Both the position numbers and the translations under genes were made by a program. Shown piece by piece: positions 47,067 to 56,008 of a stretch of DNA of 64,000 nucleotides. The notes below the pieces were generated by a model. That model did not search any database. It worked only from the letters and a program-made list of their open reading frames with translations, and was not told the origin of the DNA. Source of the DNA: Bremerella volcania (GTDB lineage: Bacteria; Planctomycetota; Planctomycetia; Pirellulales; Pirellulaceae); the NCBI RefSeq assembly GCF_007748115.1, contig NZ_CP036289.1, positions 5,084,001-5,148,000 of the forward strand. Direction: 5' to 3'. Positions within the stretch are counted from its first letter, which is position 1. Every line of letters begins with the position of its first letter.

Positions 47067-47522
47067 ATGGTTGCACCGATCGAACGGCAGACTCTAACAA
47101 TTCGGCGTGTCCTGAAAGCTCCGCCCGAACTGGTCTTCGATGTCTGGACCCAGCCGGAACACATGCTGCGTTGGTTCTCGCCGGCGGAAAGTTACACCAA
47201 TCCATTTATCGAAGTCGACCTGCGTGTTGGTGGAGCATACCGAATCGCCTTTCTCTCGCCCGAGGGCGTGCAGTCAATCGTAGGCGGTCGGTACCTCGAA
47301 ATCGCTAGGCCTGACAAACTCGTGTTTTCTTGGAAGTGGGAAGACCACGACCGATTTGGCGATCACGAGACAACAGTGTCACTCGAATTCAATGCGTGTG
47401 ACGAAGGCACCGAACTTGTCATGAATCACGAAGGACTGCCCGTCGGTCCCATGTTGGAAGAACACAACTGGGGTTGGCAAGGAACGCTCAGACGCTTGGA
47501 AAAGGCACTCGCCGCAACTTAG
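47067..47522 (+). CDS. SRPBCC/AHSA1-like START-superfamily protein
   Basis: A 151-residue helix-grip protein. LTIRRVLKAPPELVFDVWTQPEHMLRWFSPAES is the AHSA1-type N-terminus and LEFNACDEGTELVMNHEGLPVGPMLEEHNWGWQGTLRRLEKAL the C-terminal helix. Ligand unknown. It is co-transcribed with the ArsR gene, a frequent arsR-AHSA1 pairing in Bacteria. Confidence 0.88.
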   Translation: MVAPIERQTLTIRRVLKAPPELVFDVWTQPEHMLRWFSPAESYTNPFIEVDLRVGGAYRIAFLSPEGVQSIVGGRYLEIARPDKLVFSWKWEDHDRFGDHETTVSLEFNACDEGTELVMNHEGLPVGPMLEEHNWGWQGTLRRLEKALAAT

Positions 47523-47547
47523 TACTTCATCATTTCAACCAAGGAAC

Positions 47548-48054
47548 ATGTTCGTGGAATCAAAACAACAGCTTACGCATTCTCTCCGCACGGCGTACTC
47601 GATCACCTTGCCACTACTTGAAGACCTTCAAGATGCTCCCATGACCCCACCCACCGCGCACGGCGGCAATCACCCGACTTGGCTTGCAGGCCACCTTGCC
47701 CACAGCGTTGGTTTTTTGCTGTGGGACGTCATGCAAGCCAAGCCCAACCCATTAGCCCAGTGGAATGAACTATTCCAAGGTGGCTCGCAGCCACAGTCCA
47801 ATAAGGCCGTGTATCCCGCCTACGAAGAGATCCTCTCGAAGTTTAAGTCGATGCATGAGGAAGCGTTCGCCCTGCTGGAAACCCTATCCGAATCGGACCT
47901 GGAACAGCCGAGTAAGAATCCACCACCAAACTTCGAAGAGGTATTCGGCACATGGCGACAATGCTTCAGTGCGTTGGCTTTACACCTGGCCAATCACCGC
48001 GGTCAGGCAGCTGTCTGTCGTACGGCCTTGGGACGTGAACCACTGTTAGCCTAA
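47548..48054 (+). CDS. DinB-like metal-dependent helical-bundle protein
   Basis: A 168-residue four-helix protein. His residues at GNHPTWLAGHLAHSVGFLLWD and LALHLANHRGQAAVCRTALG match the DinB/YfiT His triad. It follows the SRPBCC gene after 25 bases and probably belongs to the same operon. The family includes thiol-S-transferases; the substrate here is unknown. Confidence 0.82.
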   Translation: MFVESKQQLTHSLRTAYSITLPLLEDLQDAPMTPPTAHGGNHPTWLAGHLAHSVGFLLWDVMQAKPNPLAQWNELFQGGSQPQSNKAVYPAYEEILSKFKSMHEEAFALLETLSESDLEQPSKNPPPNFEEVFGTWRQCFSALALHLANHRGQAAVCRTALGREPLLA

Positions 48055-48071
48055 ATAAGTCGGACGCACTA

Positions 48072-48500
48072 ATGTTAAGAATTATCGCGGGAACGCTTGC
48101 CTATTTGATCGTCACGTTCCCGCTGGCGTACGTTTGGCATCTGGTCCTATTCCAGCAAACCTATCAAGAACTCGGCTATATTGGTCGCGATGAGCCAATC
48201 ATTGCCTTCGGCTTTACAGCAATACTACTGCAAGGGGTGATACTCTCTGCGTTGTACCCCAAAATCTGCGCGGGAATGCCCTTGTTTCGTGGGGTTGTCA
48301 CGTTTGCCCTCTTGATGGGAGGCTATCACTGGACGATGCATGTCCTAGCAGCCGCCGCGAAGCACTCGATCGCTCCTTTATCGACCTGGTTTCTTTTGGA
48401 GACAACTTATCTAGTTCTTCAGTTCAGCCTGGGAACGCTTGTATTTGCGTTAATACATCGTCAATTCGGGGCGAACGAGGCGAAGTTGTCACAAGAGTGA
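48072..48500 (+). CDS. Small membrane protein, unknown function
   Basis: The 142 residues contain four likely TM segments (about 2-25, 45-65, 76-95, 105-132) with short loops. It is 17 bases after the DinB-like gene, so it closes the ArsR-SRPBCC-DinB cassette. The family was not recognised with confidence. Confidence 0.68.
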   Translation: MLRIIAGTLAYLIVTFPLAYVWHLVLFQQTYQELGYIGRDEPIIAFGFTAILLQGVILSALYPKICAGMPLFRGVVTFALLMGGYHWTMHVLAAAAKHSIAPLSTWFLLETTYLVLQFSLGTLVFALIHRQFGANEAKLSQE

Positions 48501-48535
48501 AAGACATGGCGGGGTATCGTCGCTAAAATCACGGC

Positions 48536-50128
48536 ATGCAACGAACGTCCCCCAAGCTCTGGCAGCACGGCGCAGCTCAACTGGCCCACCTGATCGCGTC
48601 GCGCGAGGTATCCGCGTCGGAGGTGATCGCCGCCCATATCGATCGCATCGAACAGGTCAATCCGCAGATCAACGCGATGACCGAAACGTTCTTCGACCAG
48701 GCCGTGCATGCAGCCAAGCGATTGGACGACGAGCCTTCCCTCTTCGAAGGCCAACCGCTGCGTGGCGTGCCGATCTCGATCAAAGAGTGCTTTCTGGTCG
48801 CTGGCGGCAAGTCAACGCTTGGTATGACCTCGCCGGCCATCGTTCACGAAGAAGATGGCCCACAGGTCGCGCGGCTTCGCGACGCTGGCGGCGTCATCAT
48901 GGGAATGACCAACGTTCCGCAGTTGATGGTCATTCACGAGACACGCAACCCGGTCTACGGCACGACTAACAATCCATGGAATTTGGATCGTAGCGTCGGC
49001 GGCAGCAGCGGCGGCGAGGCAGCCATCCTGGCCGCTGGCGGTACGGCTCTGGGTCTGGGCAGCGATCTGGGGGGAAGCATTCGCTTGCCCAGTCATTTCT
49101 GCGGCGTGGCCGGATTGAAGCCAACCTCTCGGCGGCTGCTGCGAAGCGGAGCCGTCGAGAACCTGCACGGCATGGCTTGGCTCGAATATCAGCCTGGCCC
49201 CATGGCCCGTCACGTAGCCGACCTGCGTCTGGCGATGCAGGTCCTTTCGCGAAACGAGCCGCAAAGCACGTGGAATGATGCCGAAGTGTCGCCGCTTGGT
49301 TTTGACGCGCAGACCTCGACCGACGTCAGTTCACTGCGAATCGGCGTTTATGCCGACGACGGTTTCTTTTCTCCCTGCCCCGCGGTGAAACGAGCGATCG
49401 CCGATGGCATTGAAGGACTGCAAGCTCGCGGAGCGACGATCGTCGAGCTAGAACCACCCAAGACGCTGGAACTGTTGAAGTCTTACTTCGCGATTGCCAG
49501 CGCCGACGGCGGCCGTGACTTTCGCCGCATGCTCAAGGGAAGCAAGCTCGACCCCGAAGTCGCGCGTCTCGTTCGGCTGGCAGCATTGCCTCGTTGGACG
49601 CGGCCGTTGATTGCCATGCTGGTATTGGCTCCGTTTGGCAAACGGAAGATGTCGTCACTCTTCCAGGCATCGGGACCTCGCTCGGCCGATTCGTTGTGGC
49701 AAGTTACCTACCAGGCGGCACAACAGGTCCACCAGGTCTTCCAGGCCTGGGACCAGGCCAACGTCGACGTCGTCCTGTGTCCCGTGCATGCCACACCGGC
49801 TCTCAAGCCGAGTTGTGCGGTCGATATGATTCCGGCAGCCAGCTATAGCATCCTGATGAATCTGCTTGGGGTCCCCTGCGGCAGCGTGCCGGCCACGCGC
49901 GTTCGTCTCGGAGAAACGTCCGATCGAACAGGCAAGCTCGACGCCAGCGAACGCCTGGCCGCCAAGATCGAAGAAGGAAGCGCCGGATTACCGGTCGGCG
50001 TTCAAGTGGCCGGACGGTTCTGGCGCGAAGATCAGGTTCTCGACGTGATGGAAGTACTGGAGTCGCACTATAGAACGCTTCCGATCTACCCCGACATCGT
50101 CGATCTTCCCAAAGTGGGCAAGAAGTAG
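48536..50128 (+). CDS. Amidase signature enzyme
   Basis: A 530-residue amidase. The catalytic Lys is in SIKE (K83), the cis-Ser in GGSSGGE (S157), the nucleophile in DLGGSIR (S181); the spacing of 24 between S157 and S181 is typical of the family. The body resembles fatty-acid amide hydrolase-like members. It has no signal peptide. Substrate is unknown, and a Glu-tRNA(Gln) amidotransferase role is unlikely without gatB/gatC nearby. Confidence 0.9.
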   Translation: MQRTSPKLWQHGAAQLAHLIASREVSASEVIAAHIDRIEQVNPQINAMTETFFDQAVHAAKRLDDEPSLFEGQPLRGVPISIKECFLVAGGKSTLGMTSPAIVHEEDGPQVARLRDAGGVIMGMTNVPQLMVIHETRNPVYGTTNNPWNLDRSVGGSSGGEAAILAAGGTALGLGSDLGGSIRLPSHFCGVAGLKPTSRRLLRSGAVENLHGMAWLEYQPGPMARHVADLRLAMQVLSRNEPQSTWNDAEVSPLGFDAQTSTDVSSLRIGVYADDGFFSPCPAVKRAIADGIEGLQARGATIVELEPPKTLELLKSYFAIASADGGRDFRRMLKGSKLDPEVARLVRLAALPRWTRPLIAMLVLAPFGKRKMSSLFQASGPRSADSLWQVTYQAAQQVHQVFQAWDQANVDVVLCPVHATPALKPSCAVDMIPAASYSILMNLLGVPCGSVPATRVRLGETSDRTGKLDASERLAAKIEEGSAGLPVGVQVAGRFWREDQVLDVMEVLESHYRTLPIYPDIVDLPKVGKK

Positions 50129-50139
50129 GGGTGGGCACG

Positions 50140-50553
50140 ATGTTGACTTGGATTCGTAACTTCTGGAAACCCAAGTCACTCGGCGAACGAGGCGAATCAT
50201 TGGCATGCCGTCACCTTCGCCGCCAAGGTTATACGATCGTTGCCCGGCAAGATCGCACGCGCCTGGGTGAACTCGATATCGTCGCCGTCCGACAGCGGAC
50301 CGTCGTCTTCGTCGAAGTCAAAACCAGAGCGGCCGACGAAAAAGGAACGCCCACCGAAGCGGTTGATGAAGACAAACAAGCACGTCTCACCCGCGCGGCG
50401 CTGGCCTATATGCGTCGGCACGACCTACTGGGGAACTGTGCTGCCCGGTTCGACGTGATCGCGATCGTGTGGCCCGACGACAAAACGAAGCCCACCCTGA
50501 CGCACATCGAAAACGCCTTTGAAGCGACCGGGCAGTTCCAGATGTTTTCCTGA
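50140..50553 (+). CDS. YraN family (UPF0102) nuclease-like protein
   Basis: A 137-residue protein with the restriction-endonuclease-like core: LGERGESLACRHLRRQGYTIVARQDRTRLGELDIVAVRQRTVVFVEVKTRA shows the E-D-EVK pattern. YraN is nearly universal but its biochemical role is unresolved. The ATG at 50140 and a GTG at 50131 are both possible. It is 11 bases after the amidase gene. Confidence 0.88.
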   Translation: MLTWIRNFWKPKSLGERGESLACRHLRRQGYTIVARQDRTRLGELDIVAVRQRTVVFVEVKTRAADEKGTPTEAVDEDKQARLTRAALAYMRRHDLLGNCAARFDVIAIVWPDDKTKPTLTHIENAFEATGQFQMFS

Positions 50554-50634
50554 TCGCCGTAACCCTCTATTTCCCAGGCACTTAGGCGGCACGTCCGCCA
50601 ATTTCTGAAAAAACTTTTCTCCCCCTGCCAACAG

Positions 50635-50653
50635 GTGACCCAACGTGTCACCG
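50635..50653. promoter_or_regulatory. Inverted repeat upstream of the helicase gene
   Basis: GGTGAC-N7-GTCACC lies about 100 bases before the helicase start in the 200-bp gap after yraN. It could be an operator. A small GC hairpin (50585-50599) lies just upstream. Confidence 0.35.
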
Positions 50654-50753
50654 GCAAACTCGATAGTACGTTTGTCGCGGATGGAAAGGGTTTTCCGCCG
50701 GGCTGCACACGACACAAAACACATCACGTTGTCGAGATATGGAGAGGTCTATC

Positions 50754-51968
50754 ATGGCTTTGGGAATTGGCCTGGAACTGGGTGATTGGATCGAAGAATC
50801 AACCGAAACGAAAGCCGCGTTCGCGGAACTTGCCGTGCTGGAAGATTTGTTCGAGGGTGTCGATGCTCAGCCGCGTCCGTACCAGGTACGCATCGCGACG
50901 AAAACTATTCAAGCACTCGTCAGTGCACACGCGGATCCGTTTGATGAATTCGCGGGGTCGAACGCCTCGGTCCTGATCGAAAGTCCTACGGGTAGCGGGA
51001 AGACGGTCATGGGCCTGGCAATTGCCCAGTGGATGCAAAAGCACTTCGGTCTTTCGATCGGTTGGGTTTCGATGCGACGTAATCTTCTGTCGCAAGCCCA
51101 GGCTGAGAACATCGCTCGCGGCTTCGACGTGAAGCTGGAACTGATCTCGATGTTCGACAAGAATCCGCCGAAGGTCGACATGCTGATCGTCGACGAAGCT
51201 CAGCACGATGCGGCGATGAGCATGGCCAACCTGCACTGCACCATTCGCCCGCAGTATATCCTCGGTCTGACGGCTACGCCGTTTCGGGGCGATCGCGTCA
51301 AGCTGTGCTTCGATCATGTCATTCGCGACGCAGGCATCCATCAACTGATTCAAGATGGCTACCTCAGCGAGTACCACCACTACACCATTCCTGAATATAC
51401 CCCGGGAGCCGTCGCGGAAACCTACGCGTCGGACATCCAGCGGTGGGGGAAGTCGATCGTCTTCTTCCACCGCCACGACCAATGCGTCGAATGCCAGGAA
51501 GAGCTGACGCTCCGCGGCATTCGCAGTGAGATCGTCACCGCCAAGAGTGACCGCGATCGGCAGCTGGCCGACTTCGTCTCAGGCAAGTTGCAGGTGCTGA
51601 TCAACATGAACATCTTGACCGAAGGGTTCGACTGCCCTGATTTGAAGACGGTGTTCTGTCGACCTTCGAGCAAGGCCTGCACGATTCAAATGTGCGGGCG
51701 AGTCTTCCGAAAGCACGTGAGTCACCCCTTCAAGCAAGTGGTGCAGTGCCAACAAACGCCGCATCCGATTCTGAAAACGGCCGCGGCCAACGAGCAGTAC
51801 GTGTGGGCCGGCGATCAGTGGAACAGCCTCAAGATGAACCGCCAGATCGAAGCGATCAGCCAGCGATCGCGAAGGCTGATCGCCGGCACCCAGGTACGTT
51901 TACCGAAGCTGGTCGCGGCTCTCAAGGAAACGCGGCCGATGTGGGAGCAGCGGCGGAACCGGTTTTAA
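50754..51968 (+). CDS. SF2 DEAD/DEAH-type helicase
   Basis: A 404-residue ATP-dependent helicase. Motifs: Walker A SPTGSGKT, Walker B DEAQHD, TATPFRGD (motif III), FHRHDQC and motif V/VI in QMCGRVFRKH. The ATG at 50754 has GGAGAGG about 8 bases upstream. It resembles the helicase core of XPB/ResIII proteins, with no visible accessory nuclease. No DUF932 gene is usually expected beside it, but one follows here after 144 bases. Confidence 0.85.
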   Translation: MALGIGLELGDWIEESTETKAAFAELAVLEDLFEGVDAQPRPYQVRIATKTIQALVSAHADPFDEFAGSNASVLIESPTGSGKTVMGLAIAQWMQKHFGLSIGWVSMRRNLLSQAQAENIARGFDVKLELISMFDKNPPKVDMLIVDEAQHDAAMSMANLHCTIRPQYILGLTATPFRGDRVKLCFDHVIRDAGIHQLIQDGYLSEYHHYTIPEYTPGAVAETYASDIQRWGKSIVFFHRHDQCVECQEELTLRGIRSEIVTAKSDRDRQLADFVSGKLQVLINMNILTEGFDCPDLKTVFCRPSSKACTIQMCGRVFRKHVSHPFKQVVQCQQTPHPILKTAAANEQYVWAGDQWNSLKMNRQIEAISQRSRRLIAGTQVRLPKLVAALKETRPMWEQRRNRF

Positions 51969-51993
51969 GCGTCACATGCCGTGGCGTTCGCCC

Positions 51994-52078
51994 CTCACCC
52001 TAACCCTAACCCTCTCCCCCTCGGGGGAGAGGGGACATGATTTTGCTGAAAACTGAACACTGAAAACTTCACACTGAA
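51994..52078. repeat. REP-like block between the helicase and DUF932 genes
   Basis: CACCCTAACCCTAACCCT is followed by a perfect 11-bp hairpin (CCCTCTCCCCC/GGGGGAGAGGG, 52010-52033) and then by CTGAAAACTGAACACTGAAA (52046-52065). Each part is the kind of short element that recurs in intergenic DNA of this group. The second family recurs at 58974-59107; the hairpin has a relative near 57478-57514. Confidence 0.6.
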
Positions 52079-52112
52079 CTAGAACCCTTCAAACTTATCC
52101 GGAGCCTTTACC

Positions 52113-53186
52113 ATGCGATGGAATTTTGAATATGGACACGCCCGCGTTTCTGACTTTCGTGTCGAGGCCGAACGCGATCTGAAGTCAGGCCGCGTCAACG
52201 TGACTGGCGTCGAACTGCACGGCGAGAAGCTTCGTCCCACGAAACGATTCTGGAAGTCGATGTTCATGCGGTTCGGCTTCTCGGAAAGCGTCTTCCGCTA
52301 CTTCGATCATGGCGAAGTCTTTCAGCGGATTTCAGAAAAGGCTCCCAATGATTCGGTTCGCTTTTGCCTGGAACGGGGCGGAGCGAAAGGGCCGCGTCTG
52401 CTTTCGGTCAGCAACCCCAAACGCCCCGTGATTACGCACGAAGAAGTTCGTGGCCTATTGGATCGATACGACGGCAAGGACATTAAATACACTGAAGGGG
52501 TCATCACCAGCACGCATCGTCCTCGCAGTGGTGACTGCGATTTTGAAATCGGCGGCGACCGCTTCAAGCATCGCTTCGTGATGGAAACCCCGATCGACGG
52601 GTTCAGCCAGCCGAAGATCTACCTATCGTTTTTGCGGATGCTGTGCAGCAACGGAGCGATCGGCTACAGCCGAGCCTTCCGCAGCGACATCAGCCTGGGC
52701 AAGGATATCGGCCACTGCATCTCGCGAGCTTTGGAAAGCTACGACAATGGCGAAGGGTACGCCGGACTGCGGCAACGGTTTGAAAGCTCGCAAACGTCGT
52801 GGGCCTCGCTGAACGAATGCAACAAGCTGTACAAGCTGCTGTTCCGCTGGGACCGCTCGAAGTCGTTCGATCGCCCCACCGTGCTGACCGACTTCCATCG
52901 TCTGACCGGCCGGATGAACCAGATGTACGGGCTCACCAACCTGGACGCACTCAGCGAAAAGCGGCTCCGCGTGCTACCGGCCAAATGCCGCGTGTACGAC
53001 CTGGTCAACTTCGCCAGCGAAGTCGCCACCCACCATGCCGATGAAGCGGCCTCCAGAACGCTACAAGCCTACATTGGCAGTTTGATCTCGGACGAATACG
53101 ACATGGAAGGGACCGCCGGCGAAGGGTCGGAGTTCGCTGACTTCTTCGTCTCGGACGAGAAGCCTTCGCGTGCGATGGTGAATTAG
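52113..53186 (+). CDS. DUF932-like protein paired with the helicase
   Basis: The 357-residue protein contains LRMLCSNGAIGYSRAFRSDISLGKDIGHCISRALESY, which resembles the DUF932 (phage/plasmid-related, TIGR03299-like) family. Its N-terminal half includes GEVFQRISEKAPNDSVRFCLERGGAKGPRLLSVSNPKRPVITHEEV. No HTH or nuclease motif was seen. It has no signal peptide. DUF932 proteins are common on plasmids and phages; function unknown. Family assignment is moderate. It ends with a strong terminator. Confidence 0.65.
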   Translation: MRWNFEYGHARVSDFRVEAERDLKSGRVNVTGVELHGEKLRPTKRFWKSMFMRFGFSESVFRYFDHGEVFQRISEKAPNDSVRFCLERGGAKGPRLLSVSNPKRPVITHEEVRGLLDRYDGKDIKYTEGVITSTHRPRSGDCDFEIGGDRFKHRFVMETPIDGFSQPKIYLSFLRMLCSNGAIGYSRAFRSDISLGKDIGHCISRALESYDNGEGYAGLRQRFESSQTSWASLNECNKLYKLLFRWDRSKSFDRPTVLTDFHRLTGRMNQMYGLTNLDALSEKRLRVLPAKCRVYDLVNFASEVATHHADEAASRTLQAYIGSLISDEYDMEGTAGEGSEFADFFVSDEKPSRAMVN

Positions 53187-53267
53187 ATCAGTCGTCCGTT
53201 ACGATCTCAAGGCTTATAAGGCGCATAAAGAACCAATCCCATTCCTTTTCTCCTCCGTGACCCCGAA

Positions 53268-53300
53268 GGCGGGCCGAATTGATTCGGCCTGCTTTTGTTT
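53268..53300 (+). terminator. Rho-independent terminator after the DUF932-like gene
   Basis: GCGGGCCGAAT pairs with ATTCGGCCTGC (one G-U pair) with a 2-base loop, followed by TTTTGTTTCTT. It lies about 83 bases after the stop and would end transcripts of the helicase/DUF932 unit. The hemA gene converges beyond it. Confidence 0.8.
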
Positions 53301-53375
53301 CTTGCCAATCCAGTTTCTGTCGCCCTTCCGGGGCTTAAGAGCAAACGCGTCGTCTAGACGCTGGAATGACCTTGA

Positions 53376-54650
53376 TTAGTCATACAGCCGGAACAAGCGT
53401 TTGAGGGCATCGAGCAGCCCTCCCTGGGCGCCGCTTTCGATGTCGTCGCGAAGCGATTCCAGCGGCGGGTGCAGCAGTTTGTTGACCAGGCGATCGAACG
53501 AGCGTTCGATCTCTTTCCGCAGCTTCGGATCGAGGCCTTCCATCTTGTTGAGTAGGCGTTTGAGTTCGTCCTGCTTCAGTTCGTCGGCGGCCTGTTTCAG
53601 GCGTTTGATCGTTGGGCCGGTCGCGCGGTGGTGCAGGTCGGCCATGAATTTGGCCGTTTCCTTTTCGACGATGCGTTCGGCCTTCGGCCATTCGAGTTCT
53701 CGGGCCTTACGGTTCTTTTCGCACGCTTTCTGCAGGTCGTCGATCGAAAACAGGTAAACCCCCACGCAGTCGCCGATCTTCGGATCGAAGTCACGCGGGA
53801 TGGCCAGGTCCAAAATGAACAGCGCCTTTTGATAACGCTTCGTTTCCACTTCCTGGAACTGCTCGTACGTGATGATCGGTTCGGTGGCCCCGGTCGTGCT
53901 GACGACGACGTCTGCCCGGATCAGTTGCCGCGTGAGTTCCGTCCAGGGAAACGCATCGGCGTTGAACGCATCGGCCAGCTTCTGCCCCCGCTCGAGGTTG
54001 CGGTTCACGACGCTGAAGTCTCGCACGCCCATGTCACGCAGGTAATTGAGCGTCTCTTCCCCCATCTCGCCGGCACCGATGATCAGCACCTTCTTGTCGT
54101 CGAAGCGGTCGAAGATGCTCGAGGCGAACTCACCCACCGCCACGCTGGGAATGCTGACCCGCTTCTGGTGGATGTTCGTTTCGTTGTGGACCCGTTTGGC
54201 GACGTGGATGGCCGCCTGAAACACGCTGTGCGTGAGCGTTCCGGCACAGTCGGCATCGGTCGCCATCTCGTAGGCCTGTTTGACCTGCGACAAGATCTGG
54301 GCCTCGCCAACGACCATGCTGTCCAGGCTGGCCGCCACGGTGAAGAGATGCCGGACGACGTCTTCGCCGGTGCGTTCCAGGACATTGTCGAAGATCTCTT
54401 CTGACTTCAGCTGATGAAACTGGGCCAGGAAATCGACCATGTCGTGGTGGCTGGGGAACTTGGTCGGATCGATCGCGGCGGTGTAAAACTCGGTCCGATT
54501 ACAGGTCGAGAGAATCACTGACTCGGTATCGGGGTAGTGCTCGCGCAGCAGCAGCATGGCCTGCCTGGCTTGCTCTGGGGTGAAGGCCAGCCGCTCGCGG
54601 ACTTCGACCTTCGCGTTGTGGTGGCTGCAGCCGATCATGTGGAGCTTCAT
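53376..54650 (-). CDS. hemA: Glutamyl-tRNA reductase
   Basis: First step of tetrapyrrole synthesis by the C5 pathway: Glu-tRNA to glutamate-1-semialdehyde with NADPH. The 424 residues show the catalytic Cys50 in ILSTCNRTEFY, SLDSMVVGEAQILSQVKQAY, the NADPH loop VLIIGAGEMGEETL, and VSTTGATEPII. The C-terminal dimerisation domain is long and charged as usual. The ATG overlaps the end of the upstream ccsA-like gene by 4 bases (ATGA). Confidence 0.95.
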   Translation of the reverse strand: MKLHMIGCSHHNAKVEVRERLAFTPEQARQAMLLLREHYPDTESVILSTCNRTEFYTAAIDPTKFPSHHDMVDFLAQFHQLKSEEIFDNVLERTGEDVVRHLFTVAASLDSMVVGEAQILSQVKQAYEMATDADCAGTLTHSVFQAAIHVAKRVHNETNIHQKRVSIPSVAVGEFASSIFDRFDDKKVLIIGAGEMGEETLNYLRDMGVRDFSVVNRNLERGQKLADAFNADAFPWTELTRQLIRADVVVSTTGATEPIITYEQFQEVETKRYQKALFILDLAIPRDFDPKIGDCVGVYLFSIDDLQKACEKNRKARELEWPKAERIVEKETAKFMADLHHRATGPTIKRLKQAADELKQDELKRLLNKMEGLDPKLRKEIERSFDRLVNKLLHPPLESLRDDIESGAQGGLLDALKRLFRLYD

Positions 54651-55543
54651 CGGGCGAGGCTCCTTGGCTGGGCGCCGGGCAGTTTAAGCGAACTCGTGCT
54701 CACTTGTTTGCCGGGATGTTCCAAATTCCGAGCATGCTGCGACGGGCCGAACAGGATCAGGCCCAACACGATCATGAGGAACAAAAAGTTAGCCATCGTC
54801 AGGTAGGCTACTTTTTGACCACGTCGGGCCGGGCGATAGACCAACTCGAAGATCATTGCCGCCACCAGCCACAAAAACAGAATCGCCGAACTCCAGATCA
54901 CCGGATCGGTCCAGGGGAAGCTGTTGTGGCTTATCTTCAACAGGATGCCAGCGAACATCCCGCCAGCCAGCAAACAGGTCGAGATCACCAAGGCTCGGCG
55001 ATTGGTCGTTTCCAGCCACTCGAGGCTCGGCAGCTTGAAGCCTTCGGTGGACAGCATCTTGTGCTTCAGCCGGTATGACTGAATCAGGTACATGACCCCG
55101 GTCACGAATCCCAACATCACGACGACCGTTCCCGCCAGTAGCGCCGTGCCGTGGATCACGCCCCAGGTTTCCGCCGCGGTGCTGGCCCCAAAGGGGGCGA
55201 CCTGGTCCATCAAGTAGGCCACGCCGATCAGCAATAGCACCATCGGCAGCAGGAATAATCCGAGCGAGGTCCCTGGTTGGGCGAACGCCACGATCACAAA
55301 CAGCGACATCAGCACCCAGGCCGCCATCAGGCACCACTGGTGCCACGACGAAATCGGTCCCGATTGAATGACCCCTTGTTGCTCGCCAATCAGATACAGC
55401 GTGTGGGTGACGATCCCCACGACCGCAAACCCCAAAGAAACGACTGCCCGGGATCGAGCCCGAACCCAGATTCGCGCAACCTCAAGCCCCAGCGTAATCG
55501 CGTAGCAAGATGCAAAACAAAGCAGGGTAATCCCAGACAGCAT
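54647..55543 (-). CDS. HemX/CcsA-like cytochrome c assembly membrane protein
   Basis: The 298-residue protein has about eight TM helices. The region WGVIHGTALLAGTVVVMLGFVTGVMYLIQSYRLKHK resembles the HemX/CcsA (CcmC-like) fold, and WLETTNRRALVISTCLLAGGMFAGIL and NSFPWTDPVIWSSAILFLWLVAAMI continue it. The order ccsA/hemX-like then hemA is common in Bacteria, where HemX affects HemA levels. A canonical WWD haem motif is not visible, so a HemX role is more likely than cytochrome assembly. Confidence 0.82.
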   Translation of the reverse strand: MLSGITLLCFASCYAITLGLEVARIWVRARSRAVVSLGFAVVGIVTHTLYLIGEQQGVIQSGPISSWHQWCLMAAWVLMSLFVIVAFAQPGTSLGLFLLPMVLLLIGVAYLMDQVAPFGASTAAETWGVIHGTALLAGTVVVMLGFVTGVMYLIQSYRLKHKMLSTEGFKLPSLEWLETTNRRALVISTCLLAGGMFAGILLKISHNSFPWTDPVIWSSAILFLWLVAAMIFELVYRPARRGQKVAYLTMANFLFLMIVLGLILFGPSQHARNLEHPGKQVSTSSLKLPGAQPRSLAR

Positions 55544-56008
55544 GACCGTTCTAACTGGACCTTCGTGGGGGGAAGGGGTTGGGCTTCTCGTAATGGGGAT
55601 CGGTCAGGCTCACCGCCAGCTTCACTTGATCGAGCATCTTCGGGCGGCTTCCTGCGAAGGTGGGTAAAGTCGACTCACTTATTCTAGATATAGGGACCCC
55701 AAAAGGGTAACTCCCCTGAGCGTGATAGACGCCGATTGAAGGGCAAGAAACGCTGTTTGTGCGGTTTACCACGTACTTTAACGGCACTGGCATTGCTTTT
55801 GTCCGTATTGACACCGCTTTCATGAGGGGGCGAAACATCTTATAGTAGTCGTTTACGTTCTGGCTTCGGGGATCTATCGTGCACCCCAGAACCAAGGCCG
55901 TAGCCCAGACAATCTCGCGCCCCACGCTCACACGCCGATAGATTCTTTCGTACTCGGCCACTCCCTACTTGATCGTGGGCCTAATCGTTTTCGACCGCAG
56001 GATATTGA
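55544..56008. other. Divergent intergenic region, 465 bp
   Basis: Between the hemX-hemA unit (leftward) and pyrC (rightward). A 137-codon frame on the minus strand (55551-55961) has no recognisable domain and poor coding character, so I read the region as promoters and leaders. No strong promoter or hairpin was identified. Confidence 0.45.

Noticed and set aside
55551-55961. 137-codon minus-strand frame in the gap before pyrC
   Set aside because: No domain and composition unlike coding sequence here; the region is better explained as divergent promoters.
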